DNA from: Dillenia suffruticosa
Lineage: Eukaryota; Streptophyta; Magnoliopsida; Dilleniales; Dilleniaceae
Assembly (NCBI GenBank): GCA_033439265.1
Contig: JAVTVX010000024.1
Location: forward strand, 14,119,001 to 14,183,000
Length of the DNA stretch: 64,000 nt
Reading direction: 5' to 3'
In this document: piece after piece, positions 34,746 to 47,497 of the stretch
Layout of the letters: the number at the start of each line of letters is the position of its first letter
How positions within the stretch are numbered: the first letter of the stretch is position 1
The notes under the pieces: model-generated
The model's database searches: none
Told to the model about the DNA's origin: nothing
What the model saw: only the letters and a program-made list of their open reading frames with translations
Program-made: the position numbers and the translations under genes

Positions 34746-37035
34746 TGAAAGTGTTTTGTTAGCAAAATGAGTTTTGATAATTAGTAAATGATGAACTAAA
34801 ATAAGCTAAAGACGACAAAAGATTGTTAGACTAATAAAAGATTAGTTTGAGCAAAATAGGATAAGTATAGGAATGATTTACGACACTTATATCACTCACA
34901 GTTCAGGAAAAGTCGACTCATCTTTGTATATAAGTCGACTTACTCATATTTGAATTGACTTAAGTGTTAGATAGAATGACAAGATAATCGACTTATGTAA
35001 AAATATAAGTCGACTTACATATATGACATGACAATAGAAGCTAACTTTTAAAATTTTAACGATTGAGAAGTAACGGTTAAAATGAAAATAAGACACTATA
35101 GTTTGAACAAGTCAACCTACTATAAGTCTCAAGTCAACCTACACATGCACCAATTAAAAAAATTCATGAGAATCAAATTGACACACAAGTAGCTCACTAA
35201 ACATAGGGCACTAGATACATGTCACATGTCATAACATTAGTGTGACACATACGGTGACACATGCCACAATGCATGTCATGTCATGAGCCAGAATGCATGT
35301 CATAACACAAGTCATGACACATACCATGACACACAACAAGATAGATACCAGGGCACCTTCACTCACATGCTGGCCTAAGTTGACTCACTTGAACTCCAAG
35401 TCGACTCATTTGTTTAAAACCTAGAAAAATCTAGGTGGTCATAAGTTTGTGTCAACACAAAAACATTGTGGAGTTGACACAACTTGTTCATAACATAGAA
35501 TGGCTTATGAGATATTAAACCAATTTGATTGGTATATCATTTCAGGTCAACTCATGCATTCAGAACATAGAAAATTCACAACATGGCATGAGCATGACTC
35601 AAACCACGAGCGACGAGCCACAACATAGTCCATGACACATATCATGACACAAGCCAGAATATAGGACACAAAGCGTAAGGCCAAGTCAACTTGCTCAATG
35701 TAGTAAGTCAAGTTACACAATAGGTTGAGTTGACTTACGCATCACCTCAAGTCATCTCGTTTGTCTAAAACTTAGAAAAATTTCTAAGTATTAAGGATCG
35801 TGTCGAAACAAGATACTTGAGGTGTCAACACAAACATGTCCAAACAATAGACAAGTCAACTAGCACCTTAAGAAGTTGACTTGCATGATGCTTACTCTTT
35901 ACAGAGCAACTCACTAGTATAAGGGATGAGCAAACCTAAGTACACTATGCCAAATGATAAACACTCTAAGCCAAAAATATACTAAACCATCACACCACAC
36001 TTAGCAAGCTAACCTACATAAAGCACAATGCACATATACTCAAGTAGGTACAGGTGCAAAGTTGACTCATTAAAAATTCCAAGTCGACTGACACAAGACA
36101 TGGAGCAAATATTAACTAAGTACAGAAAGATTGTGTCGACACAGCCAAACTCCACAAGAAAAGTACTTAGGCAAAACAAAGAGGCAGTCGATTCTCTAAG
36201 CAACCCAAGTCGACTTGCACATGCACCAAAAAAAAGGTTAAGTACAAGAAAGTTTGTGTCACACAATAGATAAATCAAGTACAAAATTCTGAACAGAACC
36301 TAAAGGCAGTTGACTGATCGAAAGAAAGTGGTTGACTCACACAAATGAAGAATAAAGAGAAATTCAAATCTTGGTCAACTCATGAAGAAGAAGAAATCAA
36401 CTCGCTATATCTATTGGTTAGTTGCTCAGAAAGGCTGTTCAAGTAATAATTGAACATCAACTATCAGCAGCAGCTACATATGTGCATTAAATGTTCTCCA
36501 ATGACTGTATCATTATCGAGGGCTCTAAATACAATTTCAAAGCTGAAAATCAACGACTGTTAGAACCTTTAATGATGTGTTGCTTTCAGTTGTATTAAGA
36601 TTTTCATTGTACTTTTATTTTCTTAAGTTGTATATGTCTGAGCTTTAAAAGATCACATCTGAACTTTAAACATCAACTTGTATCTTCACTTTCACTTCAA
36701 GAGACTAAAAGGAAAGGGTCTAGCTTAGAGTGTCTAAGGGAAAGAGCTAGGTTTGCTAGTACCTATTGTAAAGCTAATGGTAAGAGTTCGAGTAAAATAA
36801 TTGTGAGATTTCAGTAACAATTATGTAAATTAATTGTTTGTACTATTTTGGAACAAAATAGTAGATTGAAAAATCTAGATAAAATCTAAGAGTGGATGTA
36901 CACCGGAGAAGGTTGAATCATTGTAAATTGCTTGTGTTGAATTCTTCTTTCTCAATCTTCAACTCTCTTCCAAATGTCACTCAAAAATGCCTCACAACCT
37001 ATTCACCCCTCTAGATTGTGACTACTAGTTCTTCA
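34746..37035 (+). repeat. SIRE/Maximus-like Copia LTR (probable 5' LTR)
   Basis: About 2.29 kb from TGAAAGTGTTTTG to a 3' end reading CCTATTCACCCCTCTAGATT...TTCA, the characteristic tail of SIRE-type Copia LTRs. It is followed at 37036 by TTTGATATCAGGAGTGAG, a decayed initiator-Met PBS. The U3 part (34900-36420) is packed with GTCGAC and its decay products. No second copy with the same sequence is evident in the window. The left boundary is chosen at a TG and is the less certain end. Confidence 0.65.
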
Positions 37036-37071
37036 TTTGATATCAGGAGTGAGTTTCTTGGAAAAGGGTTT

Positions 37072-38130
37072 TGAAAGAAATCTAGAGAGGTGAATATGTT
37101 TATTTGAATTATTTTGGCACAAATTATGGATTTGAATATGGTTTGAAGAATGGTGGTTGAAATAGAATCAGTAATTTTAATATTTGTTGAGGAATGTAAG
37201 GATGACACAAAAATTTTTATAGTGGCTCAATCAAATGCGGTATATGTCCACTCTCAAGACACCTTTCAGATTTTCACTAATATTATAAAGATACAAACTT
37301 TATTAATTGTTCAAGTTAGACTGTTATGGTGTTTACCCTCAAACATTAACTTTTCAACCTTCCTCAAGTTGTCACTTTCTCTCTCTAAGCCAAAAACAGT
37401 TAATATCTCACCGGTCTTTTGAAATTTTGTATAGAGAAGAATAAATGTTACAAGTAGCAAGGCTTTAACCCTTAAATATAATTATCTATAAGTTTATAAC
37501 AGATTTACACTCAAGAAAAGAATGTTCGAGTGAAAAGTAGAGTATGTTTCTTTTAGGAGTAGAGTATATTGATTTTGCAATACAGTAAATTCTTGTTCGT
37601 TTTGATTGATCAGAGAGCATTCACTTCTTCTTCTTTTTGCTTCAGTATTTAAGGATGAACCTAATAGTGTCATTGTGAAGTTGGCTGAACTTGAATGTTC
37701 ATCATTAATGAGATTTACTATCTTCATTTAATATTTTCAACCGTTCCTCATTTTCTGCCAATGGCATTTTCTGTGTTGCTACATGTTTCATCCTTGGCCA
37801 ATGAAGTGATATGCTTTTTCTTTTTGATACACATCTATCATTAGTTTTCAAATACTGTATTAAATGCACAAATGAATATTGTCATTGTGTTTGAAAATTT
37901 TAATAGTACAAGTCGACATGTTTCCATGCAAGTCGACCTATTTTCAATCTAGCACGAGTCGATATGTTCGTGTACATGTCAACAGGAGCATGTTGGTTTA
38001 TGACTAATCATATTCAATAGTAATAGGTCAACAAATGCCTTAGATATATCAATTAGTAAATCGATAGATTCTTTGAATTGGTCAACATCTTTCTCAAGAT
38101 AGGTTGACTGTGATTTATTTTCTACAAATT
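37072..38130 (-). repeat. 3' LTR of the - strand SIRE-like Copia
   Basis: On the coding strand it ends AACATATTCACCTCTCTAGATTTCTTTCA, the SIRE-type LTR end. It is similar along about 820 bp to 53248-54120. The U3 portion (37900-38110) contains GTCGAC words. The inner boundary near 38130 is approximate since the PPT is not distinct. Confidence 0.75.
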
Positions 38131-38163
38131 TTCGCATACTCTATTTTTCAGTTACTTACCTTA

Positions 38164-41100
38164 TTTTTTAAATTCCATCATCCCCAATTCTCTCCTTAAC
38201 TCGTAAAATCTAGTTTTATCTAATGGTTTTGTGAGAATATTAGCAATTTGTTTTTGTGTTTCTACAAACTCAAGAGTTATTTCATTTTCAGCATATGGTC
38301 TCTCATGAAGTGATATGTCACTTCAATATGCTGGGTTCGAGAATGATGAATTGGGTTTTTGGTTAGTTTTATAACACTAGTATTGTCACATTTTATAGGA
38401 ATACAATCAAAATTTATACCAAAATCCTTCATTTGATATTTGATCCACAATATTTAATGTACACATTGTCCAGTAAAAACATATTCAGTTTCGGTAGTCG
38501 ATAATGTTACACTATTTTGTTTTTTAGAAAATTATGATACTAATATACTTCTAAAGAATTGACAAATACCTCTGATACTTTTTCTATTTAATTTATGGTC
38601 TATAAAATCTGCAATTCAGAACTTATGCAATTGAGAATTTGAATTTTTGTCATACCAGAGACCCAAGTTAATCTTTTTTTTTAAAGATATTTAAAAATTT
38701 TTTTAACTGCTACCAAATGAGATTCTTTCGAATTTGATTGAAATCTTGCACAAAAACATACATTATATTATTTGTCCAGTCAAGAAGCAATAGGGTATAA
38801 AAATGAACCTATCATATTTCTATATAATTTTTGACAAACTGATTTGTCATTTTCATATTTATCGAGTTTGACACTTATGCTCAAAGGTGTGGTATTTCCT
38901 TTGGATTCACCAAGGCCAAATTTTTTAATTAAATCATTAGTATATTTTGATTGGATAGTGAGTATGCTCTTTTCAGATTGTCTAATCTGAAATCCTAGAA
39001 ACTAGTTCAATTCACCCATCATGCTAATTTCAAATTCTCTTTACATATTTTCTATGAAATCTTTGTACATACTTACCTTTGTTTCTCCAAAAATTATATC
39101 ATCTACATATATTTGGATAATTAGAAGATCTTTTTCTTTTCATTTTATAAATAGTATGGTATCAACCTTTCCTTTTTCAAAGTTATTGTCCTTCAGAAAG
39201 TTATTTAGTCTTTCATACCACACTCTAAAGATTTGTTTTAATCCGTTTAAGGTTTTGGTTAATTTGAAAACATGTTTTGGATATTTTGGGTCCTCAAAGC
39301 CTCGATGTTATTTTACATATATAGTTTCATTTATGCATCCATTTAGAAAGATATTTTTAACGTCCATTTGAAATAGTTTAAATGTCATATAGCAAGAGAA
39401 AGTTAAAAGCATTCTGATGGCTTCCAATCTAGCCATTGGAGCATATGTTTTATCATAATTAGTTCCTTCCTCTGACTGTATCCTTTTGCTACCAGTCTAC
39501 CAGTTTTGCTTTGTTTCGTGTGCTTGTGCCATATTCATCAAGTTTATTTCTAAATACTCACTTAGTTCCAATTACAAATTGATCTTCTAGTTTAGGAATT
39601 AGATTCCATACTTTGGTTCTTTCAAATTGATTTAATTCTTCTACACAGCTATTATCCAATTTTCATCGTTTAAGACTTCATCTATATTTTTTGGTTCTAT
39701 CTGTGATATAAATGCTACATATTTACTTTGATTTTGCATTGCATATCTGGTTATATCTCCTGAATTTATGTTTCCTATAATATTTTCTGTGTTAACACTT
39801 TTTCTAACAGTAGGATATTTAATTTCTTGTTCATGATGAGTCTTCTATTTCTTTTCATGTTCCACCTCAGTTTTTTTATTTTGAGAATTCACATTTTCTG
39901 TAAGTTCTAGTTTCTTGAAGTATTCTGTTAAATCTTCACCATCAAATCTCCTTCTATCTAATTCATTATTTTTATCAAACTCTACATGTATTGATTATTC
40001 TATTGTCATGGTTCTTTTGTTGTATACTTTGCATACTTTACTTGAGATTGAATAGTCTAGAAATATCCCTTCGTTACTTTTGACATTAAATTTGTCCAGA
40101 GCATCTTTACCGTTATTTAGGATGTAGCATTTATACCCGAAGACTTGAAAATATGTTATATTGTGTTTTCTTCCTTTATAGAGTTCATAGGAAGTTTTCT
40201 TTATGAAAAATTAGAACTTTGTTCAAGATATAGCAAACAGTGTTAACTACTTCTGCCTATAAGTGTTTATGTAGATTATACTCATAAAGCATTGTTCTTG
40301 CCATCTCTTTTAACATTCTAATTTTTTTTCTACTACTCCATTTTGTTGAGGTGTCTTAGGAGTTAAAAAATTATGATCAATTTCTTGATTACCACAAAAT
40401 TCCTTCATAGTCTTATTTTAAAACTCTTTCCCATGATCACTCCTAATACTTTTAATTGAAATCCATTCCTATTTTGAATTTTTCTGCATAATTTGATAAA
40501 GATTTCACTTGTCTACTCTTTCTTAACTAAGAACAGTACCCAAATGTATCGGGAGAAATCAGCAATAATCACAAAACCATAGTGTTTCCCTCATAAACTC
40601 TAAGTTCTAGTTGACCACAAAAGATCTATATGCAGAAGTTCTAGAGGTCTATTAGTAGACATTATATTTTTGGCTTTGAAGGAGATTCTGGTATGCTTTC
40701 CTTTCATACATGCGTCACATGGGTTATCTCTTTCGAATCTTAATTTTGGAAGGCCTTTTACAATATCTTTCATAACTAATTTTGATATTGTATCTATATT
40801 GTCGTGTTCTAATCTTCTATACCATAACCAAGAGTTATTTTGATTTATTACAGTTAAACAGGATTCGTTTATGGTTTCTAACTGACCTAAGTTTATCACA
40901 TAAATGTTACCTCTCCTATAACCAATAAACTTAATGTAATTGGAAATTTTATCGATGATAGAGTAGATATCTGAATCAAATATAATTCTAAAACCTTTAT
41001 CACACAATTGATTAACACTCAGTAAACTAAATTTTAGACCAGAAACAAGAAAAATATTTTGAATTCGAGTATCGGTGAACTTATCTCCAATATTATCTAT

Positions 41101-41330
41101 ACTGATGATTTTTCCTTTGGAGTTATCTCCAAAGGCCACTTTACTCCAAAGGCTACATTTCCTTCTTTTTTTTTTCTTTTTTTTTTTCCTCCAGTGAGAA
41201 GAATTTGAAAACATCTCCAATCATCTAACTTGAGCAAGTTGTCGATGCACTGCACCATAGTGACCCTCCAAGAGATTCTCTTGATTTCAGACATACCTAA
41301 ATGAAGAATCAATCACATTTTTGCCTTTGG
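38164..41330 (-). pseudogene. Degenerate Copia pol of the - strand SIRE-like element
   Basis: The best preserved stretch is 40600-41220: NVAFGDNSKGKI-type protease end, VSGLKFSLLSVNQLCDKGF, LWYRRLEHDNIDTISKL and CDACMKGKHTRISF (GAG-pre-integrase), ending ELLHIDL (integrase start). Integrase, RT and RNase H follow leftwards with many stops. A poly-Lys codon tract at 41165-41190 replaces part of the protease. No function expected. Confidence 0.8.
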
Positions 41331-41419
41331 TACTCATATTTTCTTTGGTCCATTTGAATTAGTTTTGATTTGACTTTTAGACACACTCATTTCATATTCA
41401 TTATCAAAGATTTTTTGAG

Positions 41420-43216
41420 TTAACATTTATTAGTTGAGTGTCTATTCTTTTTGCAATAAGCGCATCTAAGTACATTGGACTTTATATTCTTTATTGTGTC
41501 TGAGGTGTTTTTCTTTAGTCTAAAATTGTCTAACTTATGACCAAATCTCAGGCATGTGTAGAATCTTTGTTGTTTAATAGCTTTAGAATTACGTGTGAAA
41601 AATTTATACAACTTTTTTCTGAGTTTGAATTGGATTAAATCCTAATCTAGTCTTATCAAAGACTGTCGTTTGAGCTCCAACGATGGCATCTAGCTTTTCT
41701 TGCCCCTGGATAAACTTCATTAGAATGCCACTTTGCCTAATGTCTTCTCTTTCTGTTCCATTAATTTTATTCTTAGAATTTCATTTTCATTGATATAGTT
41801 GTTTTTGATTTCATCATGTTCTGTTTTGTTTTATAGTTTCAAACATTTGTTCTTTTCAATGAGAAGGTTCTCATGCAATTGACTGAACTTTTCTTTTTCA
41901 CTTTTTATTTCTTCACTAAGTTTAGTATTCTTTAATTCTAGATAAGTATTTTTCTTATTTAATTCATTAGTTTCAGTTTTAAGTCTATTAATTCCTTTTC
42001 AAGTTTAGACAAGTTTTTCTTTAAGGAGTTATTTTTTATCTTCATTTTTTTAATTATTTAAGTGATTCAAGGAATACTTCATGCAATTCAGTTGCCGACA
42101 AATTATTTTCACCATAATCTGAGAAAGAAAAGTAAGAAGGTAAGGTTACCTCATTGTTAGAAAACTCTTCAATGGCCATGAAACACAGATTGGCTTGTTC
42201 CACTACAACCTCATACTCACTGGAACTTCAGTCTTCATCGCTCTAGGCAGCGAGAGCCTCTATCTTTTTCTTCTCTTTTCTTTCCTTCTTGTCTTTCTTA
42301 TTGGCCTTCTTCAATTGAAGACAGTCCGCTCTTATGTGTCCAAACTTCTTGTATTCGTAGTATCTGATTTCTTCTTGCTTTTTTGACCTTTTGAAGTTTG
42401 GTTTGCTTCTATTTCTCCTTTATATCATGAATCTTTTGAATCTCTTGGCCAGTAAAGCCTCATCTTCTTCATTTTCTTCATACTCAGAATCAAAAGAGCT
42501 CTCATCACTTTCAGTTTTGAGAGACACTCATTTTCCTCTTTCATCTTTACCTAACCCTTTGATATTTAGTTTCATCTCATGTGTTACTAATGAACCCACG
42601 ATCTCATCCATGGTTAGAGTTTCAAGAATTTTTTATTCTTCAATTATATTAACCTTGTTTTCCCAAGACTTTGGTACACTTTTGAGAATGTTGTCTACCA
42701 AATCTTCCTATGGAATTCCTTTTCCAAACAACCTCAATTCATTCGTTACTTTATTGAACTATGTCATCATTTCATTGATAGATTCTCTTTCCTTTATCTT
42801 GAAGGTTTCGTATTCTTATTTCAATAATCTGATCTTATTTTTGCGAACTTGATTAATACCTTTGTAAGTAGTTTCAAGTCTTTCCCAAATTTCTTTAGCT
42901 GTTATTCACGATGAGACTCAGTTGTATTCGTTGACGCTCATGGCAAGGTGAAGAAGAATGATAGCTTTACAGTTGGCTTAATATGCCTTCTTCTAATCTG
43001 GTGTTATGTTTTCCAACTTCACTGGTACATGATACCATCAATCTCTTCAATTGGAAACTCGATTCCTTCTTTAATAATTTCCCAGATGGTTAAATCTTGA
43101 GCTATAATAAAGTTGCACATTCTTTGTTTCCAATAGCTAAAGTTACTCCCATTGAAGAAAGGACCCCTATTTGTTGAGCAAGTCTCAACTAGAACAAAGT
43201 CTCCATTTAGTGCCAT
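41420..43216 (-). pseudogene. Degenerate SIRE-type gag with coiled coil and zinc knuckles
   Basis: Starts MALNGDFVLVETCSTN at 43216 and reads GPFFNGSNFSYWKQRM, IWERLE and SWENKVN, the UBN2-type capsid of SIRE elements. It then has an acidic serine-rich region, a first knuckle YYEYKKFGHIRADC near 42325-42375 (both leading Cys changed to Tyr), a long Glu/Lys coiled-coil stretch (41700-42150), and a second knuckle CAYCKKNRHSTNKC at 41423-41464. Interrupted by numerous stops. Confidence 0.75.
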
Positions 43217-43246
43217 TTGACGTTTTTGAGAATGCGGTAGAGGTAA

Positions 43247-46132
43247 TGTCATGCCCCGAACCAAGATCGTGAGCAGCCGCCCGTTACCCTAAATGCCGAT
43301 TGTATTTCTACAGAAAATCAGGTAGAACCTTCTCATAAATCGGAGATTTCCCATATATAAATAAACCTGTATAATTTAAAATCAACCATCAATTTAACAA
43401 ATGGCCATCCCTGCCTCTCCAAAATCAATAAATCCCATCGCAAACAATCAGAACAATGCAAGGTTATGAAATTTCTAGCAGTCTTAGCCACAGACCTCTA
43501 CTGTCTTGCCCAACTAGATATAAGCAGCCACCACACCGAGCGAATTTAAGTTTATACAAATGTATAACAAATTTCTCAAGTAGAAAGTTTAAAACGCTTA
43601 CAGATGCCTCAATGCAAGTAAAATGAACCAAAGCGAGAGTTATGCACACAACTGCCCATAAGTTATACAGTCATTCCATAATATACACTGTCAACTACGG
43701 ATCTCAATATCAAGACCTTGCAGGGTCAAAACAAAGTACGAAATTTATATTTCAAATTTAACTTAAACCTCACCGTCGTATATACCAAATCCCAGGGTAT
43801 GCTATCAAACCCTCTAGAGCCTGAAATGTCACTCTATCATAAAAATCCTATCTGTGGAAGGAAAAGAGAGGGGTGAGTATCATGGGAAGATACCCAGTGA
43901 GTGAGGGATTAATCTCAAGTACAAATAGTATAGGTGAATATTGGAGTGTCAAATAGTATCATTCATAAATAATAATTCAAGTTTTTTGCAGTAAATCATG
44001 GTATGTTCAATAAAGTGAACTCATTTATTCAATCACACGGTATCACACATATATGCATCTATTCGAAATTAAGTAATATTAGAGCAAGTCAAAAATGATT
44101 CTGGCAAAGGTCAACATGACTAAGGACAGGCACATCGGGGGTTTTATTATGCAAAGAGTTTTCAAAATAACTGTCTACCCCGATGTTGGCCATAAGTTCG
44201 CTAGGGCTAGCTCATCATCGTGTATAGGATCCCCCTCGGTGCTAGACGGTGGCGTCACACACGTCCTCCCCCATCGTGGGTTCAACCGGCCGTGCCTATA
44301 GCTATTAGAATCAATGACGTTTACAGATATCTCCTGCAGAAGCGTATTCGGGCAACCCGTGCCTCTACAAACGCACTTCGTAACTACGGAATCATCAATA
44401 TCATCATCATAGTATCACAAGGGCACAACGTCCCATAGGTAAGAATCATATCATCGCATAACTAGTGAGCATCCAACCCACATAGTTCATCGAAAACATT
44501 TCAAATCCGTATGCCAAGACATTCATCAAACTATTTCAAATCCAAGCCAATGCGACGGAAAAATAGAAAACATATCTAGTTATCAAATAATAGCACAATA
44601 TTATTTCATTTCAAATATGGATGCATAGTCATCAGAAACATAAATTTACGACACTTCAAATGTCACAAAACAAGTTTTGAAATTTAATATCACATGTCGA
44701 GTCAATACATATCGAAAGCATGTTTTATTGAAAATACGACAGAAACAAGTTTTACTATTTTATGCAAGAGATTAGAGTTCCACTCACCTTTCTAGGGAGG
44801 GTGGTCACTCCCTATTTTCAAAAATAACCAATCTGATTTCTCGAGTCTCCAAAAACATCAACCTAATCTCCTTTTTCTTCGCAATACAATAAAATCTTAA
44901 TTTACCCAATCTCCTTTCTAGATTCCGTTAGCTCGTCAGATTGGTTTAAAATCTGTAAGATTTCCAAATTTGAACGATATTAGCAACTAACTCAAATTTC
45001 TAACACCAAACCCTAGAATTTCAACCAAATCGTAGTCGTTACCTGTAGTGAAGATGCAGGTGAGCTCTCGAAGGAGAAAGCTGGTTACGGGCTCTCGGGT
45101 TGGCCCGCTGGTGGACTCAAGGGCTCGGGCGCTCACGGGCTCGAGCGCTCGTGGGCTGGAGCGCGCTCGCGTACAGGCGCACGCCTGCGCTCATGCGCAG
45201 GTCCACTCGAGCTCATGCGCAGGTCCGCTCCTGAGCAGGCGCGCGCTCCTGCTTGCACTGTGGAGCGCTCTCGTAGTCGAGCGCTCGGGCTGTGGAGCGC
45301 TGGCAAGGGAAATGCGTGCTCGTGCTGGTAGAGGGAGGGTCGTGTTGTAGGCTGGCACTCGCAAGCTAAGGCGCGTGCTCGCGCGAGGAGCATCGCACTG
45401 TAGGCTGGCGCTTGCGAGCTGAGGCGCGCGCTCACGCGAGGAGGATCGTGCTCGCGGGGAGGCTGCAGTCGTGGGGAGGGAGCAACGGTGGAGAAAGAGA
45501 GCAGCGGTGGAGGGAGAGAGCAGCGGCGGAGAGAGAGAGCAGCGGCGGAGGGAGAGAGCAGCGGCGGAGGAGCAGAGGCGGAGAGAGAGCGCAAGCTAAG
45601 GCGCGCGCTCGCGCGAGGAGCATCGCACTGCAGGCTGGCGCTTGCGAGCTGAGGCGCGCGCTCGCGCGAGGAGGATCGCGCTCGCGGGGAGGCTGCAATC
45701 GGGGGAGGGAGAGAGCTGCGGTGGAGGGAGAGAGCAGTAGCGGAGAGAGAGAGCAGCGGCGGAGAGAGAGAGCAGCGGCGGAGGGAGAGAGCAGCGGCGG
45801 AGGAGAAGAGGCGGAGAGAGAGAGAGAAAAAGAAAGTGAGAGAAAGAGAGAGAAAAAGGGATTAGGGCTTGCCCTAATCCAATTTTGGGAGGGGGGTGCT
45901 ACGTTTTGCCTCAAAACGCAGCACTCCGCTGGCCCTTTTTTTTTTTACTCTGATTATTATTATTATTATTATTTATATATATATATATATATTCATTTTA
46001 CCCTAATTTTCACGGATATGGCAATAATTTAAATATACCAAAAATTCAATTTAAATACCTAAAAATCAAAAATCAATATAAATAAATAAAATTTCTCATA
46101 CAAAAATATGGTATCACAGAATCGGCGTTACA
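43247..46132 (-). repeat. 3' LTR of the Gypsy element
   Basis: 2886 bp, + strand TGTCATGCCCCGAACC to CGGCGTTACA. It includes a GC-rich island at 45050-45830 with repeated GAGCGCTC-type words, a 230-bp tandem duplication (45361-45590 and 45591-45822), GGA/GA-rich stretches, and an (ATT)n(TA)n microsatellite at 45952-45992. Open frames in the island are compositional, not genes. Confidence 0.93.
45361..45822. repeat. 230-bp tandem duplication inside the Gypsy 3' LTR
   Basis: Both units start GCAAGCTAAGGCGCG(T/C)GCTC, share CGCGAGGAGCATCGCACTG and GAGGATCG(T/C)GCTCGCGGGG, and end in GGA/GAGAG-rich sequence (GAGGCGGAGAGAGAG). The duplication is absent from the 5' LTR, so it arose after insertion. 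Confidence 0.85.
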
Positions 46133-47420
46133 TTTTCTAACCCCCTAAAATCAAGTTTCGTTTTCGAAATTAAAAGGGGACTAAATAACAAATAAATGGG
46201 GGTACTGTCTCCTCATAGCTTCCTTGGGCTCCAAGGTTTCCTCCTCGACTTGATCACTCATCCACAAAGCTCTGACCAATGTGACTTCCTTGCTCCGTAA
46301 CTTTTTGACCTGCAGAGCTAGAATAGCCACGGGCTGAAGTGGAAGACTAATGTCCTCTCATAACTCAATTGGTGGAGGTTCAAGTACATGAGAAGGATCG
46401 GCCAAGTACTTCCTGAGTATTGAGACATGGAAGACATCATGAATACATGAAAGTTTATCCGGCAGCTCTAACCTGTATGCCACACTCCCAACCCTCTCAA
46501 GGATACGGAAGGGCCCAATATATCTGAGGCTCAACTTACCCCGCTGCCTGAACCTTATAATTCCCTTCCAAGGAGATATCTTCAAGAAAACCATATCTCC
46601 CGTAGCAAACTCAAAAGGTCTCCGCCTATGATCAGTATATGTCTTCTGTCTGTCCTGGGAGCTTTCATCCGCCCACGGATGACCTTAACTTTATCGTTTG
46701 TTTGTATCAACTCAACGCTGTTGAGACGTCGCTCTCCGACCTCATCCCAGTATATCGGGGTGCGGCACTTCCTGCCATACAGTAGTGCCTCATACGGGGG
46801 CATCCCTATACTGGCCTAATAACTGTTATTATATACGAACTTGACCAGTAGAAGGTGTCGATCCGAACTATCCCAGAAATCCATCACACATGCCCTCAAC
46901 ATGTCCTCAAGGGTCTGAATAGTTCTCTCTGAGTAACCATCTGTTTACGGGTGATAGGCTGTACTAAAATTCAGCCTTGTGCCCATTGTCTCCTACAACT
47001 TGCGCCAAAATCTGGATGTGAATCTCGGGTCCCTGTCTGATACTATCAACACAGGAACACCATGTAGCCAGACTTCGTATCAATGTAAAGACGTGCCAAG
47101 GTTTCCAAAGGATAGTCGTTGCGAATAGGAAGAAAATGCGCGGACTTGGTGAGTCGATCTACAATCACCCAAATGGCATCATGCCATGATGAAGTCTGCG
47201 GTAGCCCTATCACAAAATCCATAGTAATGTGATCCCACTTCCACTCAGGGATGGGTAAGGGCTATAATGTACCAGCCGATCGTTGATGCTCGGCCTTCAC
47301 CTGCTGGCAAACTAAACACCTAGTTACAAAATCCATGATTTCCCGTTTCATGCTAGGCCACCAATAACTATCCCGAATGGTTCAATATATTTTGGTACTA
47401 CCCGGATGCAATGCATAAGC
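46133..47420 (-). pseudogene. Gypsy integrase and chromodomain-like end
   Basis: The HHCC zinc finger piece YWWPSMKREIMDFVTRCLVCQQVK (47290-47365, partly split here) leads to the core with MDFV and VDRLTKSAHF near 47140-47230. Several frameshifts follow. MPPYEALLYGRKCRTPIYWDEVGERR (46720-46803) and YIGPFRILERVGSVAYRLELP with VFHVSILRKY (46358-46594) are the integrase C-terminus. A chromodomain-like SKEVTLVRALWMSDQVEEETLEP follows near 46230-46300. The first notes a Tekay/Del-like Gypsy. Not functional in this state. Confidence 0.85.
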
Positions 47421-47497
47421 GGAGGAGTGCGCCTCCTCGAGTATGGCCTTACAGAGATTTGAATCAGCGGGAATGAAAACTCGCTCTCTGTATACAA

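Larger units (their letters stand above)
37072..43246 (-). mobile_element. SIRE-like Copia on the - strand, left part (3' LTR, pol, gag)
   Basis: Left part of a - strand Copia that is split by the Gypsy at 43247-53185. From right to left: gag start, coiled-coil and zinc-knuckle regions of a long SIRE-type gag, GAG-pre-integrase, integrase, RT (QIYVDDIIFGETK near 39065-39115), RNase H ending ANILTKPLDKTRFYELRRELG (38164-38260), then a 3' LTR from about 38130 to 37072. The LTR start TGAAAGAAATCTAGAG pairs with TGAAAAAAATCTAGAG at 53248. It appears inserted just downstream of the PBS of the + strand element, so this is a nest. Confidence 0.8.

Noticed and set aside
34746-37035. GTCGAC-rich region considered as a CRISPR-like or satellite array
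   Set aside because: Spacing is irregular, units are only six bases, and the region has the ends and PBS of a Copia LTR in a plant genome.
45412-46032. 206-codon open frame in the GC-rich LTR island, and the antisense frame 45432-45914
   Set aside because: Frames are open on both strands because of high GC and GA/CT repeats. The sister LTR does not preserve them. They lie inside an LTR.
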